A stretch of 64,000 nt of DNA from Hyphomicrobiales bacterium (GCA_900466945.1 UBNV01000010.1:1-64000); one strand, 5' to 3'; numbered from the stretch's first letter, positions 25,270 to 34,640 are shown. A program made the numbers and translations. Notes: generated by a model from the letters alone, not told the origin.

Positions 25270-26226
25270 ATGTCGCTTATCTCGGGTTACCATCATCTCA
25301 CGCTGAGCACCGATGGTGCACAGGAAGATTATGACTTTTACACGAAAACGCTCGGCCTGCATTCGATCAAGCGCACGGTGCTGTTCGACGGCACGATCCC
25401 GGTCTATCACCTCTACTACGGCGGCAAGAATGGCGATCCCTCCACAATTGTCACCACTTTCCCCTTCAAGAAGCCCGGCATCTACGGCAAGCGCGGCACC
25501 AATCAGTCGAAGATCATCCAGCTCTCCATCCCCGTCGGCTCGGCAGACTACTGGGTCGACCGGCTGAACGCGCGCGGAATTCCGGCCAGAAAGACGAGCC
25601 GCTTCGGCATCACGCGTGTCGCGCTCGCCCATCCGTGCGGGATCGATCACGAACTGGTCGAGAGCCCGGCCGATAGCCGCGCGCCGATCACCAGCGAAGC
25701 CCATGGCGTCGGCGCAGCGCACGGTATTCGCGGCATCTATGGCGCGGCCGTCGCGGTTTTCGATCGCACCTCCATGGACGACTTCCTGACAGTGGCAATG
25801 GGCATGACAAAGGAAGCCGACAGCGACGAGGGTCTGATGTTCTCGGTTCCCAACAATGGCGGTCCTTCAAGCATGGTGGAAGTGCTGCACCAGCCGACCG
25901 GGCCGCAGGGCACCTGGACGCTCTCGGGTGGCACGATCCATCATCTGGCGCTCAACACCGGCAGTGAAGAGAACCAGCTAAAGCTGAAGGCCCATATCGA
26001 AGGCCTCGGCTTCACAGACGTCTCCGACCAGAAGGATCGCAACTACTTCAAGTCCTGCTATGTGCGGTCTCCCGGTGGCGCGCTCTTCGAGATCGCATGG
26101 TCGGTCCAGGGCGGTTGGGCGAAGGACGAGCCGGCCGATGCGATCGGCACCACGCTGGTCTTCCCGCCGTGGTTCGAGGATCGCCGCGAGGAAATGATCG
26201 CCGGCCTTGAGCACGCCAATTTCTGA
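25270..26226 (+). CDS. Ring-cleaving dioxygenase (MhqA/PcpA-like glyoxalase fold)
   Basis: A 318-residue vicinal-oxygen-chelate protein with two glyoxalase-type modules (residues ~1-140 and ~150-310). Predicted Fe(II) ligands are His9 (GYHHLTL), His225 (TIHHLALN) and Glu274 (GALFEIAWS). This matches the PcpA/LinE/MhqO group, which cleaves hydroquinones or related dihydroxyaromatics, and also includes quinone-detoxification proteins. GAGGAGG precedes the ATG. The nearby P450/monooxygenase genes could feed aromatic diols to it, but there are no other ring-cleavage pathway genes, so detoxification is equally possible. A good terminator follows. Confidence 0.85.
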   Translation: MSLISGYHHLTLSTDGAQEDYDFYTKTLGLHSIKRTVLFDGTIPVYHLYYGGKNGDPSTIVTTFPFKKPGIYGKRGTNQSKIIQLSIPVGSADYWVDRLNARGIPARKTSRFGITRVALAHPCGIDHELVESPADSRAPITSEAHGVGAAHGIRGIYGAAVAVFDRTSMDDFLTVAMGMTKEADSDEGLMFSVPNNGGPSSMVEVLHQPTGPQGTWTLSGGTIHHLALNTGSEENQLKLKAHIEGLGFTDVSDQKDRNYFKSCYVRSPGGALFEIAWSVQGGWAKDEPADAIGTTLVFPPWFEDRREEMIAGLEHANF

Positions 26227-26236
26227 GCTTGCTGAC

Positions 26237-26268
26237 AAGACGGCCGCGGGCAATCTGTCGGCCGTCTT
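26237..26268 (+). terminator. Rho-independent terminator
   Basis: AAGACGGCCG (26237-26246) and CGGCCGTCTT (26259-26268) form a perfect 10-bp stem with a 12-base loop, followed by TC. It lies 10 bases after the dioxygenase stop. Confidence 0.8.
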
Positions 26269-26348
26269 TCACGCCGACCCCACTCCAAAGTGAGGGCGGG
26301 CCGAAAGGCCGCTGTCTTTTCATCCCATCAAATTCCAGGAGCCCTCTG

Positions 26349-26552
26349 ATGTCCATCAAATGGGTGATTTCCGCCGTGCTTGCAACGACCGTGCTGTCTG
26401 GGTGCAATGCCACCGTCAGCCAGCCCACGGAGCAGGTGACGGGTCAGAAGTTCGAGTCGAAACGCGGTTGTGTCCGCACCGAAGCGCCAGACAGGTTCGA
26501 TGCTCGCTGCGACGCGCCCTTGCTCGGCTATTCAGGGTTCAGCACTTTCTGA
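26349..26552 (+). CDS. Small lipoprotein
   Basis: A 67-residue protein with a type II signal sequence. The hydrophobic run VISAVLATTVLSGC contains a lipobox (LSGC) with Cys19, so it is probably anchored in a membrane. The mature part is short (about 49 residues) with two further cysteines (GCVRTEAPDRFDARCDAPLLGY) that may form a disulfide. AGGAG precedes the ATG by seven bases. No family recognised; small lipoproteins of this kind are common in Rhizobiales. Confidence 0.6.
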   Translation: MSIKWVISAVLATTVLSGCNATVSQPTEQVTGQKFESKRGCVRTEAPDRFDARCDAPLLGYSGFSTF

Positions 26553-26603
26553 ATCGCGGCTTTAAGAATTTCACCTATCGATTTCATTCATGGAGATGAC
26601 CAC

Positions 26604-27863
26604 ATGAACGATAATGTGTCGAATGCCAGCGCGGTGTCGGAGCGCGTGCCAAACTCCGAGTGGACACCCTCACCCCCAGCAGAGCACGCGCATGTCATCA
26701 CGAGCGATGACGAAGCGCTCGCGATTGCCGAAGAGCTACGCCTCCGCTTTGCGGCTGGTGCAGGCGACAGGGACAAGCACAGACGTCTACCGTACGACGA
26801 GATCGTCGCGTTTTCGCAGAGCGGTCTCTGGGGTGTGACCATACCCAAGGCATATGGTGGCGCTGGAGTCTCGCAGACCACTCTCGCGAAGATTTTCATG
26901 ACGTTGGCGTCAGCAGACGCCTCGCTGGCGCAGATGCCGCAGAGCAACTTCGAAATTATCGACGTCATTCGTCTGACGGGCAGCGAAGAGCAGAAGAAGG
27001 ACCTGTTTGGAAAAGTGCTCGCCGGCTACAGACTTGGCAACGCCTTTTCGGAATTCAAAGGCAAGAATGTCGAAGACATGAAGACCCGGCTGGTGCCCGA
27101 TGGGGCGGATTTCCTTGTGTCGGGGGAAAAGTTCTACTCGACAGCCGCGCTCTTTGCACACTTGGTTCCGATCGTCGCAATCGACCAAAGTGGTCATGTC
27201 TGTGTTGCTGTCGCCGATAGAGCCGCAAGCGGATTGACAGTGATTGACGATTGGTCGAGCTTCGGACAGCGTACCACGGTAAGCGGCACCGTCCTGCTTA
27301 ACAATGTGCGCGTTGCCGCGTCTCGCGTGTTGCCTGCCCACATCGTCTACGAACATCCAAGCGCGGTCGGACCGCAGAGCCAGATCATTCACGCAGCGAT
27401 TGATCTCGGCATTGCCAAGCAGGCCATCGATAGCACGATTGATTTGCTGAACTCCTATGCTCGCCCTTGGATTGACAGCGGACAGGACCGTGCAGTGGAT
27501 GACCCTTATACAATCGGAGCAATTGGGGATCTGAAAATCCGGTACCATGCTGCCGAACTGATGCTGGAGCGCAGCGGTCGGCAACTCGATGCCGCGATTG
27601 CCAACATGAATGACCAGACAATTGCCTCGGCCAAAATCGCGGTTGCAGAGGCGAAGGTCTTGTCGACGGAGCTTGCTCTACTGGCGTCGAACAAGCTCTT
27701 CGAACTCGTCGGAACGCGTTCGACGCTCGACAAACTCAATCTGGATCGCCTCTGGCGTGACGCGCGCACACATACGCTCCATGACCCGGTTCGTTGGAAA
27801 TTTCACGCGATCGGTCAATATTACCTTAATGGAATTGCGCCCCCTATCCATTCGTGGATCTGA
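26604..27863 (+). CDS. SfnB-like acyl-CoA dehydrogenase-family flavoprotein
   Basis: A 419-residue flavoprotein of the acyl-CoA dehydrogenase/DszC superfamily. N-terminal helical domain (~20-130: LWGVTIPKAYGGAGVSQTTLAKI), central beta domain (GEKFYSTAALFAHLVPI) and C-terminal helices ending in HDPVRWKFHAIGQYYLNGIAPPIHSWI. That tail is characteristic of SfnB-type sulfur-acquisition oxidoreductases, which act with FMNH2 on sulfur compounds such as sulfones. The acyl-CoA dehydrogenase catalytic Glu motif is absent, as expected for this branch. GGAGA precedes the ATG. No flavin reductase or sulfonate importer is adjacent, so the substrate is uncertain. Confidence 0.8.
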   Translation: MNDNVSNASAVSERVPNSEWTPSPPAEHAHVITSDDEALAIAEELRLRFAAGAGDRDKHRRLPYDEIVAFSQSGLWGVTIPKAYGGAGVSQTTLAKIFMTLASADASLAQMPQSNFEIIDVIRLTGSEEQKKDLFGKVLAGYRLGNAFSEFKGKNVEDMKTRLVPDGADFLVSGEKFYSTAALFAHLVPIVAIDQSGHVCVAVADRAASGLTVIDDWSSFGQRTTVSGTVLLNNVRVAASRVLPAHIVYEHPSAVGPQSQIIHAAIDLGIAKQAIDSTIDLLNSYARPWIDSGQDRAVDDPYTIGAIGDLKIRYHAAELMLERSGRQLDAAIANMNDQTIASAKIAVAEAKVLSTELALLASNKLFELVGTRSTLDKLNLDRLWRDARTHTLHDPVRWKFHAIGQYYLNGIAPPIHSWI

Positions 27864-27947
27864 CCAGAGCAGCCTCCGTCTCTCGGGGGCTCGCTTTCAG
27901 GTCTGGAGCAAATTCTCAGTGGCAGACCACTGGCCAACCGGAAAACG

Positions 27948-28871
27948 ATGAACCCGATGCCCGCGCGACCCGCACCGACAGAACCCGAGATCCTGCAGTT
28001 TCTCGAAATCTGCGCAGACTTCTACCCAGACGATGCCGTCGAAGCATCGATCGACCAGCAACGGCATTGGTACGATGCCCTTTGCGCCCATTTCGACCGA
28101 CCGCAACCGCCGGGCATGACAACGGAAGACACCGGGTTTGAGGGACATATTCCGCTTCGCTGGTATCGTCCGGCGCAGGTCCGAACGAAGACCCTGCTTT
28201 GTTACATCCATGGCGGCGGCTTCGTCGTGGGATCGCTCCACAGCCATCACGCGATCTGTGCGGAGATTGCCGAGCATGCCGGCGCGGAACTGGTGTCGAT
28301 CGACTATCGCCTTGCGCCGGAACATGTCTGGCCGGCCGCGCACGACGATTGTTTTGCGGTGCTCACGTCGCTGCTCGAAAGTGGATGCGAGGTCGTGTTG
28401 ATTGGCGACAGTGCCGGCGGCAACCTGGCCGCTGGGCTGGCGCTCCGCGCACGCGACGAGGGGCTGACTGGCATTGTGGGCCAGGCGCTGATCTATCCAG
28501 CGCTGGGCGGTGATCTCGTCACCGGTTCCTATGCCGAGATGGCCGAGGCACCGGGGCTGACTACGGCCGACGTCGCCTATTACCGGGCAGTGCTGCAGGC
28601 GCCCGGCGACAGTCCAGTGGCGCATCCGCTTCGCGCCCCGTCACTTGCCGGGCTTCCCCCGACCTTCATCAGTGTCGCACATTTCGATCCACTCCGCGAT
28701 GACGGTCGCGCCTATGCGAGCCGTCTTGCCGAAGCTGGCGTCGAGGTCTGGTTCCGGGAGGAACCGCAGATGGTGCATGCCTGGCTGCGCGCCCGGCATA
28801 TGAGCGACGGCGCGCGCGTCGGTTTCGAGGCACTCTGTGCGGCGGTTGTACGTTTTGCCGCGCAGGACTGA
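27948..28871 (+). CDS. Alpha/beta hydrolase, HSL-type esterase
   Basis: A 307-residue hormone-sensitive-lipase-family esterase. The oxyanion motif HGGGF, the nucleophile elbow GDSAGG (family form GDSAGGNLA), an Asp in FDPLRDDG and a catalytic His in MVHAW are all visible, in standard order and spacing. These enzymes hydrolyse short-chain esters or lactones and are cytoplasmic. It lies 84 bases after the SfnB-like gene on the same strand and may share a transcript. It converges with the CocE-type hydrolase gene, 12 bases apart. Confidence 0.85.
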   Translation: MNPMPARPAPTEPEILQFLEICADFYPDDAVEASIDQQRHWYDALCAHFDRPQPPGMTTEDTGFEGHIPLRWYRPAQVRTKTLLCYIHGGGFVVGSLHSHHAICAEIAEHAGAELVSIDYRLAPEHVWPAAHDDCFAVLTSLLESGCEVVLIGDSAGGNLAAGLALRARDEGLTGIVGQALIYPALGGDLVTGSYAEMAEAPGLTTADVAYYRAVLQAPGDSPVAHPLRAPSLAGLPPTFISVAHFDPLRDDGRAYASRLAEAGVEVWFREEPQMVHAWLRARHMSDGARVGFEALCAAVVRFAAQD

Positions 28872-28883
28872 AGGCAACCCGGG

Positions 28884-30887
28884 CTACATCAGATCGCGCG
28901 GAATTGCCTTTTGCGGGAAGGTCTTCTCAAACACCTTGTTATCTCCCTCGTAAGCCATGACCGACGCACTGATCAACCAATGGGTCTCGGTGCAGGCAAT
29001 TTGCGAGGTTGAGACCGTGCGCACGAACCAGCCTGGGCGTTGCATGTCGCAGGTCCAGACGGAAGTGCCTCTCATTGACTGTGGATCGCCGGGAGATATC
29101 GACCAGACCTCGTCGCGGACCTGGCGGGTCGAAAGCCCAGTGCCCGGATGTTTGAACAGGCCGGTATCCTCATAGATGACGTAATCCGTGCGGTTGGCCT
29201 GGAGATCCCGCAGCACCTGGCGGCGGGTCTCAGACGGCGCATGTTCGATGTAGGTGGGCAGCGGATTGGGATTGTCGGGCTGCTTCATCTCGAAAGTCTG
29301 GTGCTCTCCGAGCTTCGGCAGGGCAAGGCCGAGCGTTGCAATGTCGAGCGTCAGTTCCGCATCGGTCGGGGCGGGCAGCACCATCGGCCAGTAGGCGGAA
29401 GAGAGCGACAGGCGGATGCGGTGGCCCGGTCGGAAGCGATAGCCGCAGGCATCGAGCGTCAGCCGGATCGATGTCGGCGCACCCGGCACCATCGGTTGCG
29501 GCTCGGCATTGCCATTGCGGTGGGTTAGGTTGAGAACACCGAAGGCGACGCGGGTGGCAGAGCCGTCAGGATGGACGTCGACGATGCGCGCAATCAGGTT
29601 GGCGACGGGCGCGTCGCTGGCGAGGATGACGGAGATTTCGGGTCGACCGAAGACATCGAGCGCGTCCGTGAGCGGTGCCGTCTGGAAGGTCAGCGATCCC
29701 GCATCGTCGCCGCGTTGATCGCCGGCCAGTTCCGCATCGGGTTTCAGCGTGAACCATTCGCCGGACGCCGTGCCCGTATCGAGCGGCGATTTCAGCGTGG
29801 CATTGTGGGCCGGCGCATGCGGGACCGGATTGCCTTCCGTCAGAGACCCGAAAGCCTCGACATAGAAGGTCTGCATCTCCGGCGGCGACCAGCTTTCCTT
29901 GGAGATCCAGAAGCCGGGATCGACGTCGCGGCGCGGCGCAGGCTTCACCGCATCGAGGATATAGGCGCGCACCTGCGGGACAGCCTGGGTCCCGTTTGCC
30001 TCGCCGCGCAGCCAGCGGTTCCAGAAGGCGATGGCCTCGCCATGGAAATCGGCACGTGGCTTCGGCCAGGCGAAATGCGGATATTTGTGGATCCAGGGGC
30101 CGATCAGCGCCTTGGACCGGTCGGGCATGCCCTCAACGGCAAGCAGCGGCGTGTTTCGGTAACCGTCGGCCCAGCCGGCGATGACGAGTGACGGGACGGT
30201 GACGGCGAAGAAATCCTCGCCGATCGAGCCGTGTTTCCAGAAGGCGTCGCGGCGCTGGTGTTCCAGCCACTCCTCCAGGAAGAAGGGCTCGTTCTCCAGT
30301 CGCTCCCTCCACATCTCGCGCCAGCGGTCGCCGACGATCTCGGGGTCGGGGGAGCGGGACTGGTAGGCGAGCATTGTGCCGGCCCAGGAGAGCTGGGCGG
30401 AGAGGTGGCAGCCGTTCTTGTAGTGGATGTCGTCATTGTAGCGGTCGGTAGTCGAGGCGATCGAGATGACGGCTTTCAGTGCTGGTGGGCGAAGGGCGGC
30501 CACCTGCAGGCAGTTGAAGCCGCCCCAGGAGATGCCCATCATGCCGACCGAGCCGTTCGACCAGGGTTGGGCCGCGATCCAGGCGATCAGTTCGCAGGCA
30601 TTGGCGAGTTCCAGCTCGGTGTATTCGCCGTCGATGACGCCGTCGGACTCACCTGAGCCTCTGATATCGACGCGCACGCCGGCAATACCGGCGGCGGCGA
30701 AGACCGGATAGGTAGATTCGTCGCGCGGGCTCGTTCCGTCGCGCTTGCGATAGGGCAGGAATTCGAAGACGGCGGGCACGGGATCGGTTTCGGCACCTTC
30801 AGGCATCCAGATGCGCGCGGCAAGTCGCGTGCCGTCGGCAAGGGTGATCCACTGGTTTTCGATGGTGGTGAATGGACGGGATGTCAT
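28884..30887 (-). CDS. CocE/NonD family hydrolase
   Basis: A 667-residue X-Pro dipeptidyl-peptidase S15-type hydrolase. An N-terminal alpha/beta hydrolase domain carries the nucleophile in GISWGG, preceded by RGSGESDG, and a likely catalytic His in IGPWIHKYPHFAWP. A C-terminal jelly-roll domain follows (PEISVILASDAPVANLIARIVDVHPDGS). Members are esterases or amidases acting on acyl esters or peptides. It is the last gene of the minus-strand carnitine block, after a palindrome-rich spacer. By position it might release carnitine from acyl esters, but this is inference. The start at 30887 has AAGG six to seven bases upstream; an extension to 30947 runs into repeats. Confidence 0.85.
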   Translation of the reverse strand: MTSRPFTTIENQWITLADGTRLAARIWMPEGAETDPVPAVFEFLPYRKRDGTSPRDESTYPVFAAAGIAGVRVDIRGSGESDGVIDGEYTELELANACELIAWIAAQPWSNGSVGMMGISWGGFNCLQVAALRPPALKAVISIASTTDRYNDDIHYKNGCHLSAQLSWAGTMLAYQSRSPDPEIVGDRWREMWRERLENEPFFLEEWLEHQRRDAFWKHGSIGEDFFAVTVPSLVIAGWADGYRNTPLLAVEGMPDRSKALIGPWIHKYPHFAWPKPRADFHGEAIAFWNRWLRGEANGTQAVPQVRAYILDAVKPAPRRDVDPGFWISKESWSPPEMQTFYVEAFGSLTEGNPVPHAPAHNATLKSPLDTGTASGEWFTLKPDAELAGDQRGDDAGSLTFQTAPLTDALDVFGRPEISVILASDAPVANLIARIVDVHPDGSATRVAFGVLNLTHRNGNAEPQPMVPGAPTSIRLTLDACGYRFRPGHRIRLSLSSAYWPMVLPAPTDAELTLDIATLGLALPKLGEHQTFEMKQPDNPNPLPTYIEHAPSETRRQVLRDLQANRTDYVIYEDTGLFKHPGTGLSTRQVRDEVWSISPGDPQSMRGTSVWTCDMQRPGWFVRTVSTSQIACTETHWLISASVMAYEGDNKVFEKTFPQKAIPRDLM

Positions 30888-30937
30888 GCTGTGCCTTCGG
30901 ATGATGAATTCGAGTTCGTGGTTTTTCCCCTCCCAAA

Positions 30938-31060
30938 CCCTCCCCACGAGGGGGAGGGCTTAACCCAGCCGCCGCACTAGGTGGCGGAACCGAGGGCTTG
31001 GCGCATGTTCTCTCCCCCGCTTGTGGGAGATGCCCGCCCTTCGACAAGCTCAGGAGGCCA
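30938..31060. repeat. Mosaic intergenic palindromic repeat
   Basis: Three hairpins in series: CCCTCCCC/GGGGAGGG (30938-30958), CCGCC/GGCGG (30970-30988) and TCTCCC/GGGAGA (31011-31030). They are followed by CTTCGACAAGCTCAG (31038-31052). Such GC-rich mosaic palindromes, including the CTTCGACAAGCTCAG block, recur in intergenic regions of many alphaproteobacteria. It sits between two co-directional genes and could affect mRNA processing. Confidence 0.65.
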
Positions 31061-31082
31061 GAGGGGTCTTAGCGCTCCGAGA

Positions 31083-32714
31083 TCAGTGCCCCGCACTCTC
31101 CATGCGACGGGTCGCAAGCGCCTTCTCCAGCCATCCCAGTTCCATCTCGGGTACGGACTTGAGCAGCAGGTCGGTATAGTCGTCGAAGGGTGGCGACAGC
31201 ACCTCCGACTTCGGCCCGAAGCGCACCAGGCGGCCGCGATGCATGACCGCCACGCTGTCGGCGATGGCGCGGACGATGGCAATATCATGGGTGATGAACA
31301 GGTAGGAGACCTGCGTTTCCGCCTGAAGCCGCATCAAAAGCGACAGGATGCCTTCCGCCACCAGCGGATCGAGCGCCGAGGTCGGTTCGTCGCAGAGGAT
31401 CAGTTCGGGTTCGGCCGCGAGCGCCCGTGCAATCGCCACGCGCTGCTTCTGCCCGCCCGACAGTTCCGCCGGGTAGCGGTCCACGAAGCCGGAGCCCATC
31501 TCGATCTGCTCCAGCAGTTCCTTGACGCGGGCTGTCTTTGCCGCCCCGCGCAGACCATAATAGAAGGTGAGCGGCCGGCCGATGATGTCGCGCACGGTCT
31601 GGCGCGGGTTCATCGCCGTGTCGGCCATCTGATAGATCAGCTGGATGCGCCTAAGGTCATCGCGGCTGCGCTGCTTCAGGGCCGGTGTCAGAACCTTGCC
31701 GTCGAAGGTGACCGTGCCGGAGACCGGCGGCAGGAGGCCGGTGATGACGCGGGCGAGCGTCGACTTGCCCGAGCCGGACTCGCCGACTACGGCGAGCGTC
31801 TGGCCCTTGGGTAGATGCAGCGACACGTCGTGCAGAACCTTGAAGCCGTTGGAATAGCCCGCCGTGACATTTTCGATTTTCAGCTGCCGATCGCTCTGGT
31901 CAGTGGCTTCCTCCTTGCGGGCCTGGCGGACATTGACCAGCGCACGGGTGTAGTCCTGAGCCGGGGCTTCGATGATCTGCTGGGTCGTGCCGTATTCCAC
32001 CGTCTTGCCTTGGCGCAGCACCATGATGTCGTCGGAGATCTGAGCAACCACCGCCAAGTCATGGGTGATGTAAAGGGCGGCCGTATGTGTTTCCTCGATT
32101 GCATGTTTGATCGCGGCCAGCACGTCGATCTGGGTTGTGACGTCGAGCGCAGTCGTTGGTTCGTCGAAGATGATGAGTTCCGGGTTGGAGCAGAGCGCCA
32201 TGGCGGTCATGGCGCGCTGCAACTGGCCGCCCGAGACCTGATGCGGATAACGCTCGCCAAACGTCTTGGGGTCGGGCAGGCCGAGCACGTCGAACAGGTA
32301 GGTGGCGCGGGCTCGTGCCTCCTCCACGGTGAACAGCTTGTGGGAGACGGTCGCCTCGATCACCTGATCGCCCAGCCGATGGGTTGGGTTGAACGCCGCC
32401 GCCGCCGATTGCGCGACGTAGCAGACCCGGTCGCCGCGCAGTTTGCGGATGCCGGATTTGCCAAGCTTCAGAATGTCCTGGCCGTTCAGCAGCACTTCGC
32501 CGCCGGTGATGCGCACGCTGCCGCGACCGTAAGCGAGCGCCGACAGTCCGATGGTCGACTTACCAGCGCCGGACTCGCCGATCAGGCCGAGCACCCGTCC
32601 CTTGGGCAGGCTGAAGGAAACGCCCTCGACGATGGTGATGTCCTTGGGCGGTTCGCCCGGCGGATAGGACGTGGCTTCGATCTTCAGATCGCGGACGGTG
32701 AGGAGTTCAGACAT
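31083..32714 (-). CDS. ABC importer ATPase with two nucleotide-binding domains (DppD-DppF fusion)
   Basis: A 543-residue cytoplasmic ATPase with two complete ABC domains of the dipeptide/nickel/glutathione class. Domain 1 has Walker A GESGAGKS (~46-53), signature VSGGQLQR and Walker B LIIFDEPTTALD. Domain 2 has GESGSGKS (~307-314), LSGGQKQR and [12 protein letters not shown]. It energises the permeases encoded just upstream, with which it overlaps by 8 bases. The ATG at 32714 is preferred because GGAGG lies eight bases upstream; the GTG at 32720 is too close to it. In the carnitine block it presumably imports a quaternary-amine compound or its derivative, although this transporter class is best known for peptides. 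Confidence 0.9.
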   Translation of the reverse strand: MSELLTVRDLKIEATSYPPGEPPKDITIVEGVSFSLPKGRVLGLIGESGAGKSTIGLSALAYGRGSVRITGGEVLLNGQDILKLGKSGIRKLRGDRVCYVAQSAAAAFNPTHRLGDQVIEATVSHKLFTVEEARARATYLFDVLGLPDPKTFGERYPHQVSGGQLQRAMTAMALCSNPELIIFDEPTTALDVTTQIDVLAAIKHAIEETHTAALYITHDLAVVAQISDDIMVLRQGKTVEYGTTQQIIEAPAQDYTRALVNVRQARKEEATDQSDRQLKIENVTAGYSNGFKVLHDVSLHLPKGQTLAVVGESGSGKSTLARVITGLLPPVSGTVTFDGKVLTPALKQRSRDDLRRIQLIYQMADTAMNPRQTVRDIIGRPLTFYYGLRGAAKTARVKELLEQIEMGSGFVDRYPAELSGGQKQRVAIARALAAEPELILCDEPTSALDPLVAEGILSLLMRLQAETQVSYLFITHDIAIVRAIADSVAVMHRGRLVRFGPKSEVLSPPFDDYTDLLLKSVPEMELGWLEKALATRRMESAGH

Positions 32715-33534
32715 CGCCACGGCCTCCCTTCAGGCTGGATGTTCGCCCGAGCAGCCAGTCGACCACCAGGTTGACGGAGACGGCAAGCGCTGCAATCGCC
32801 GTGCCGGGCACGAGGGCTGCGGAAATGCCGAAGATGATCCCGTCTTTGTTGTCCTTGACCATGCCGCCCCAGTCTGCCGCCGGCGGCTGGATGCCGAGGC
32901 CGAGGAAGGAGAGGGTGGATAGGAAGAGGATCGAGAAGGCGAAGCGCAGGCCGAATTCGGCGAGCAGCGGGGAGAGCGTGTTGGGCAGGATTTCGCGGAA
33001 GATGATCCACATCGTGCCTTCGCCGCGCAGCTTGGCCGCCTCAACGAATTCCATCACGGCGACATCGAGCGCGACGGCCCGGCCGAGGCGATAGACGCGG
33101 GTGGAATCGAGCACGGCCATGACCATGATCAGAACGAAGAGGTTCTGCGGCAGGACCGCCAGAACTACCAGCGCGAAGATCAGGGTCGGGATCGACATCA
33201 TCAGGTCGTTGAAGCGCGACAGTGTCTGGTCGATGATGCCGCGCGAGACGGCGGCGGTGAAGCTCAGGAAGATGCCGAGGGAGAACGAGATGACGGTGGC
33301 AGCGAGTGCCACGGTCAGCGTCGTGCGCGTCCCGTAGATCATCCGGGAGAGCAGGTCGCGGCCGAGATTGTCCGTGCCGAGCAGATAGGTGCCGCCCATC
33401 GGCTCCCAGACGGAGCCTACGATTTCGCGTTCCCCATAGGGTGCGATGAGCGGAGCGAAGAGTGCACAGAATATGGCAAGCGCGATGCCGAGTATGCCGA
33501 CCCAGGCACTGATGGGGATCTGTTTCAATCTCAT
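32707..33534 (-). CDS. ABC importer permease (DppC-like)
   Basis: A 275-residue membrane protein of the DppC/OppC class with about six hydrophobic helices. The cytoplasmic coupling loop EAAKLRGEGTMWIIFREILPNTLSPLLAEFGLRF contains the EAA motif. An N-terminal segment includes the family's typical LGTDNLGRDLLSRMIYGTRTTL. It pairs with the DppB-like permease encoded upstream, overlapping it by 4 bases (ATGA junction). Confidence 0.9.
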   Translation of the reverse strand: MRLKQIPISAWVGILGIALAIFCALFAPLIAPYGEREIVGSVWEPMGGTYLLGTDNLGRDLLSRMIYGTRTTLTVALAATVISFSLGIFLSFTAAVSRGIIDQTLSRFNDLMMSIPTLIFALVVLAVLPQNLFVLIMVMAVLDSTRVYRLGRAVALDVAVMEFVEAAKLRGEGTMWIIFREILPNTLSPLLAEFGLRFAFSILFLSTLSFLGLGIQPPAADWGGMVKDNKDGIIFGISAALVPGTAIAALAVSVNLVVDWLLGRTSSLKGGRGDV

Positions 33535-34538
33535 CTCGGATGCCTCAGTCTCGGATTGGCGACAATGGCGATGATATCGGCCAGCATGTTCAGGAGAATG
33601 TAGACCGCCGCGAAGATCAGGCCGCAGGCCTGGACGACCGGCATGTCGCGCACGGTGACTGCGTCGACCATATACTGGCCCATTCCGGGATAGACGAAGA
33701 CCACTTCGACCACGACGACGCCGACCACGAGATAGGCGAGGTTCAGCGCCACCACATTGACGATCGGTGCAATCGCATTCGGTGCTGCATGCTTGACGAT
33801 GGCGCGCAGTGCGGAGAGCCCCTTCAGTTCAGCGGTTTCCATATAGGCCGATGACATCACGGAGAGGATTGCCGCTCGTGTCATGCGCATCATGTGTGCC
33901 AGCACCACCAGCACGAGGGTGGCTGTGGGCAGTGCCATGGCCTGGAGCCGCTCAGCCAAAGTCATCCCGTCATGCACTGTCGATGGAAAGGTTGCGATAT
34001 TGAAGTTGATGGCGAAAACCAGGATGAGCAGGTAGCCGATGAAAAATTCCGGCAGGGAGATGGCGGCCAGCGAGATCACATTGATCACCCGGTCGGGCAT
34101 ACGGTTTCTGAACTGGACGGCCAGCATGCCGAGGCTGACGGCAAGCGGCACCGAGATCGCAGCGGCAAGTGCTGCCAGATAAAGGGAATTGCCGAGCCGC
34201 TTGCCGATCTGCTCCGTCACCGAGTTACGGCTGGCCCAAGAGGTGCCGAAATCACCCTGGATGGCACCACCCAGCCATTCGAAATAGCGACTGACGATCG
34301 GCCGATCGAGGCCGAGCTCACCGCGAATGTTGGCAACTGCCTGCGGGGTTGCCGATTGCCCCAGATAGGTGGTGGCGAAATCACCGGGGAGAGCTTCCAC
34401 CCCGCCGAAGATCAGCACGGAGACGGCAAGCAGAAGCAGGAAGCTCAGCATCAGCCGCTGCATGATCAACGTCGCCAGCGGGTAGCGCAGCAAAAAGGGA
34501 AGGGGCGGGGTGCCGCCGGTATCGGTTGATTGGGTCAT
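33531..34538 (-). CDS. ABC importer permease (DppB-like)
   Basis: A 335-residue DppB/OppB-class permease. It has an N-terminal TM segment, GDFATTYLGQSATPQAVANIRGELGLDRPIVSRYFEWLGGAIQGDFGTSW (the family's periplasmic loop pattern), the EAA loop with ELKGLSALRAIVKHAAPNAIAPIVN, and final GMGQYMVDAVTVRDMPVVQACGLIFAAVYILLNMLADI. It forms the heteromeric channel with the DppC-like protein. A hairpin spacer separates it from the binding-protein gene upstream. Confidence 0.9.
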   Translation of the reverse strand: MTQSTDTGGTPPLPFLLRYPLATLIMQRLMLSFLLLLAVSVLIFGGVEALPGDFATTYLGQSATPQAVANIRGELGLDRPIVSRYFEWLGGAIQGDFGTSWASRNSVTEQIGKRLGNSLYLAALAAAISVPLAVSLGMLAVQFRNRMPDRVINVISLAAISLPEFFIGYLLILVFAINFNIATFPSTVHDGMTLAERLQAMALPTATLVLVVLAHMMRMTRAAILSVMSSAYMETAELKGLSALRAIVKHAAPNAIAPIVNVVALNLAYLVVGVVVVEVVFVYPGMGQYMVDAVTVRDMPVVQACGLIFAAVYILLNMLADIIAIVANPRLRHPR

Positions 34539-34569
34539 GGGCTCCAGCCGTCATGCGGGAAACGGGCAT

Positions 34570-34595
34570 GGCCCGCGGGTCGAAACCCACGGGCC
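34570..34595 (-). terminator. Intercistronic hairpin after the binding-protein gene
   Basis: GGCCCGCGGGT/ACCCACGGGCC with loop CGAA and one mismatch. It lies between the solute-binding-protein gene and its permease genes and has no T-run, so it probably stabilises the upstream message or attenuates transcription. Confidence 0.5.
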
Positions 34596-34640
34596 GTTGG
34601 ACCTGAGCAGCGCCTTTTCGGCCTGCTCCTTGCCGATCCG

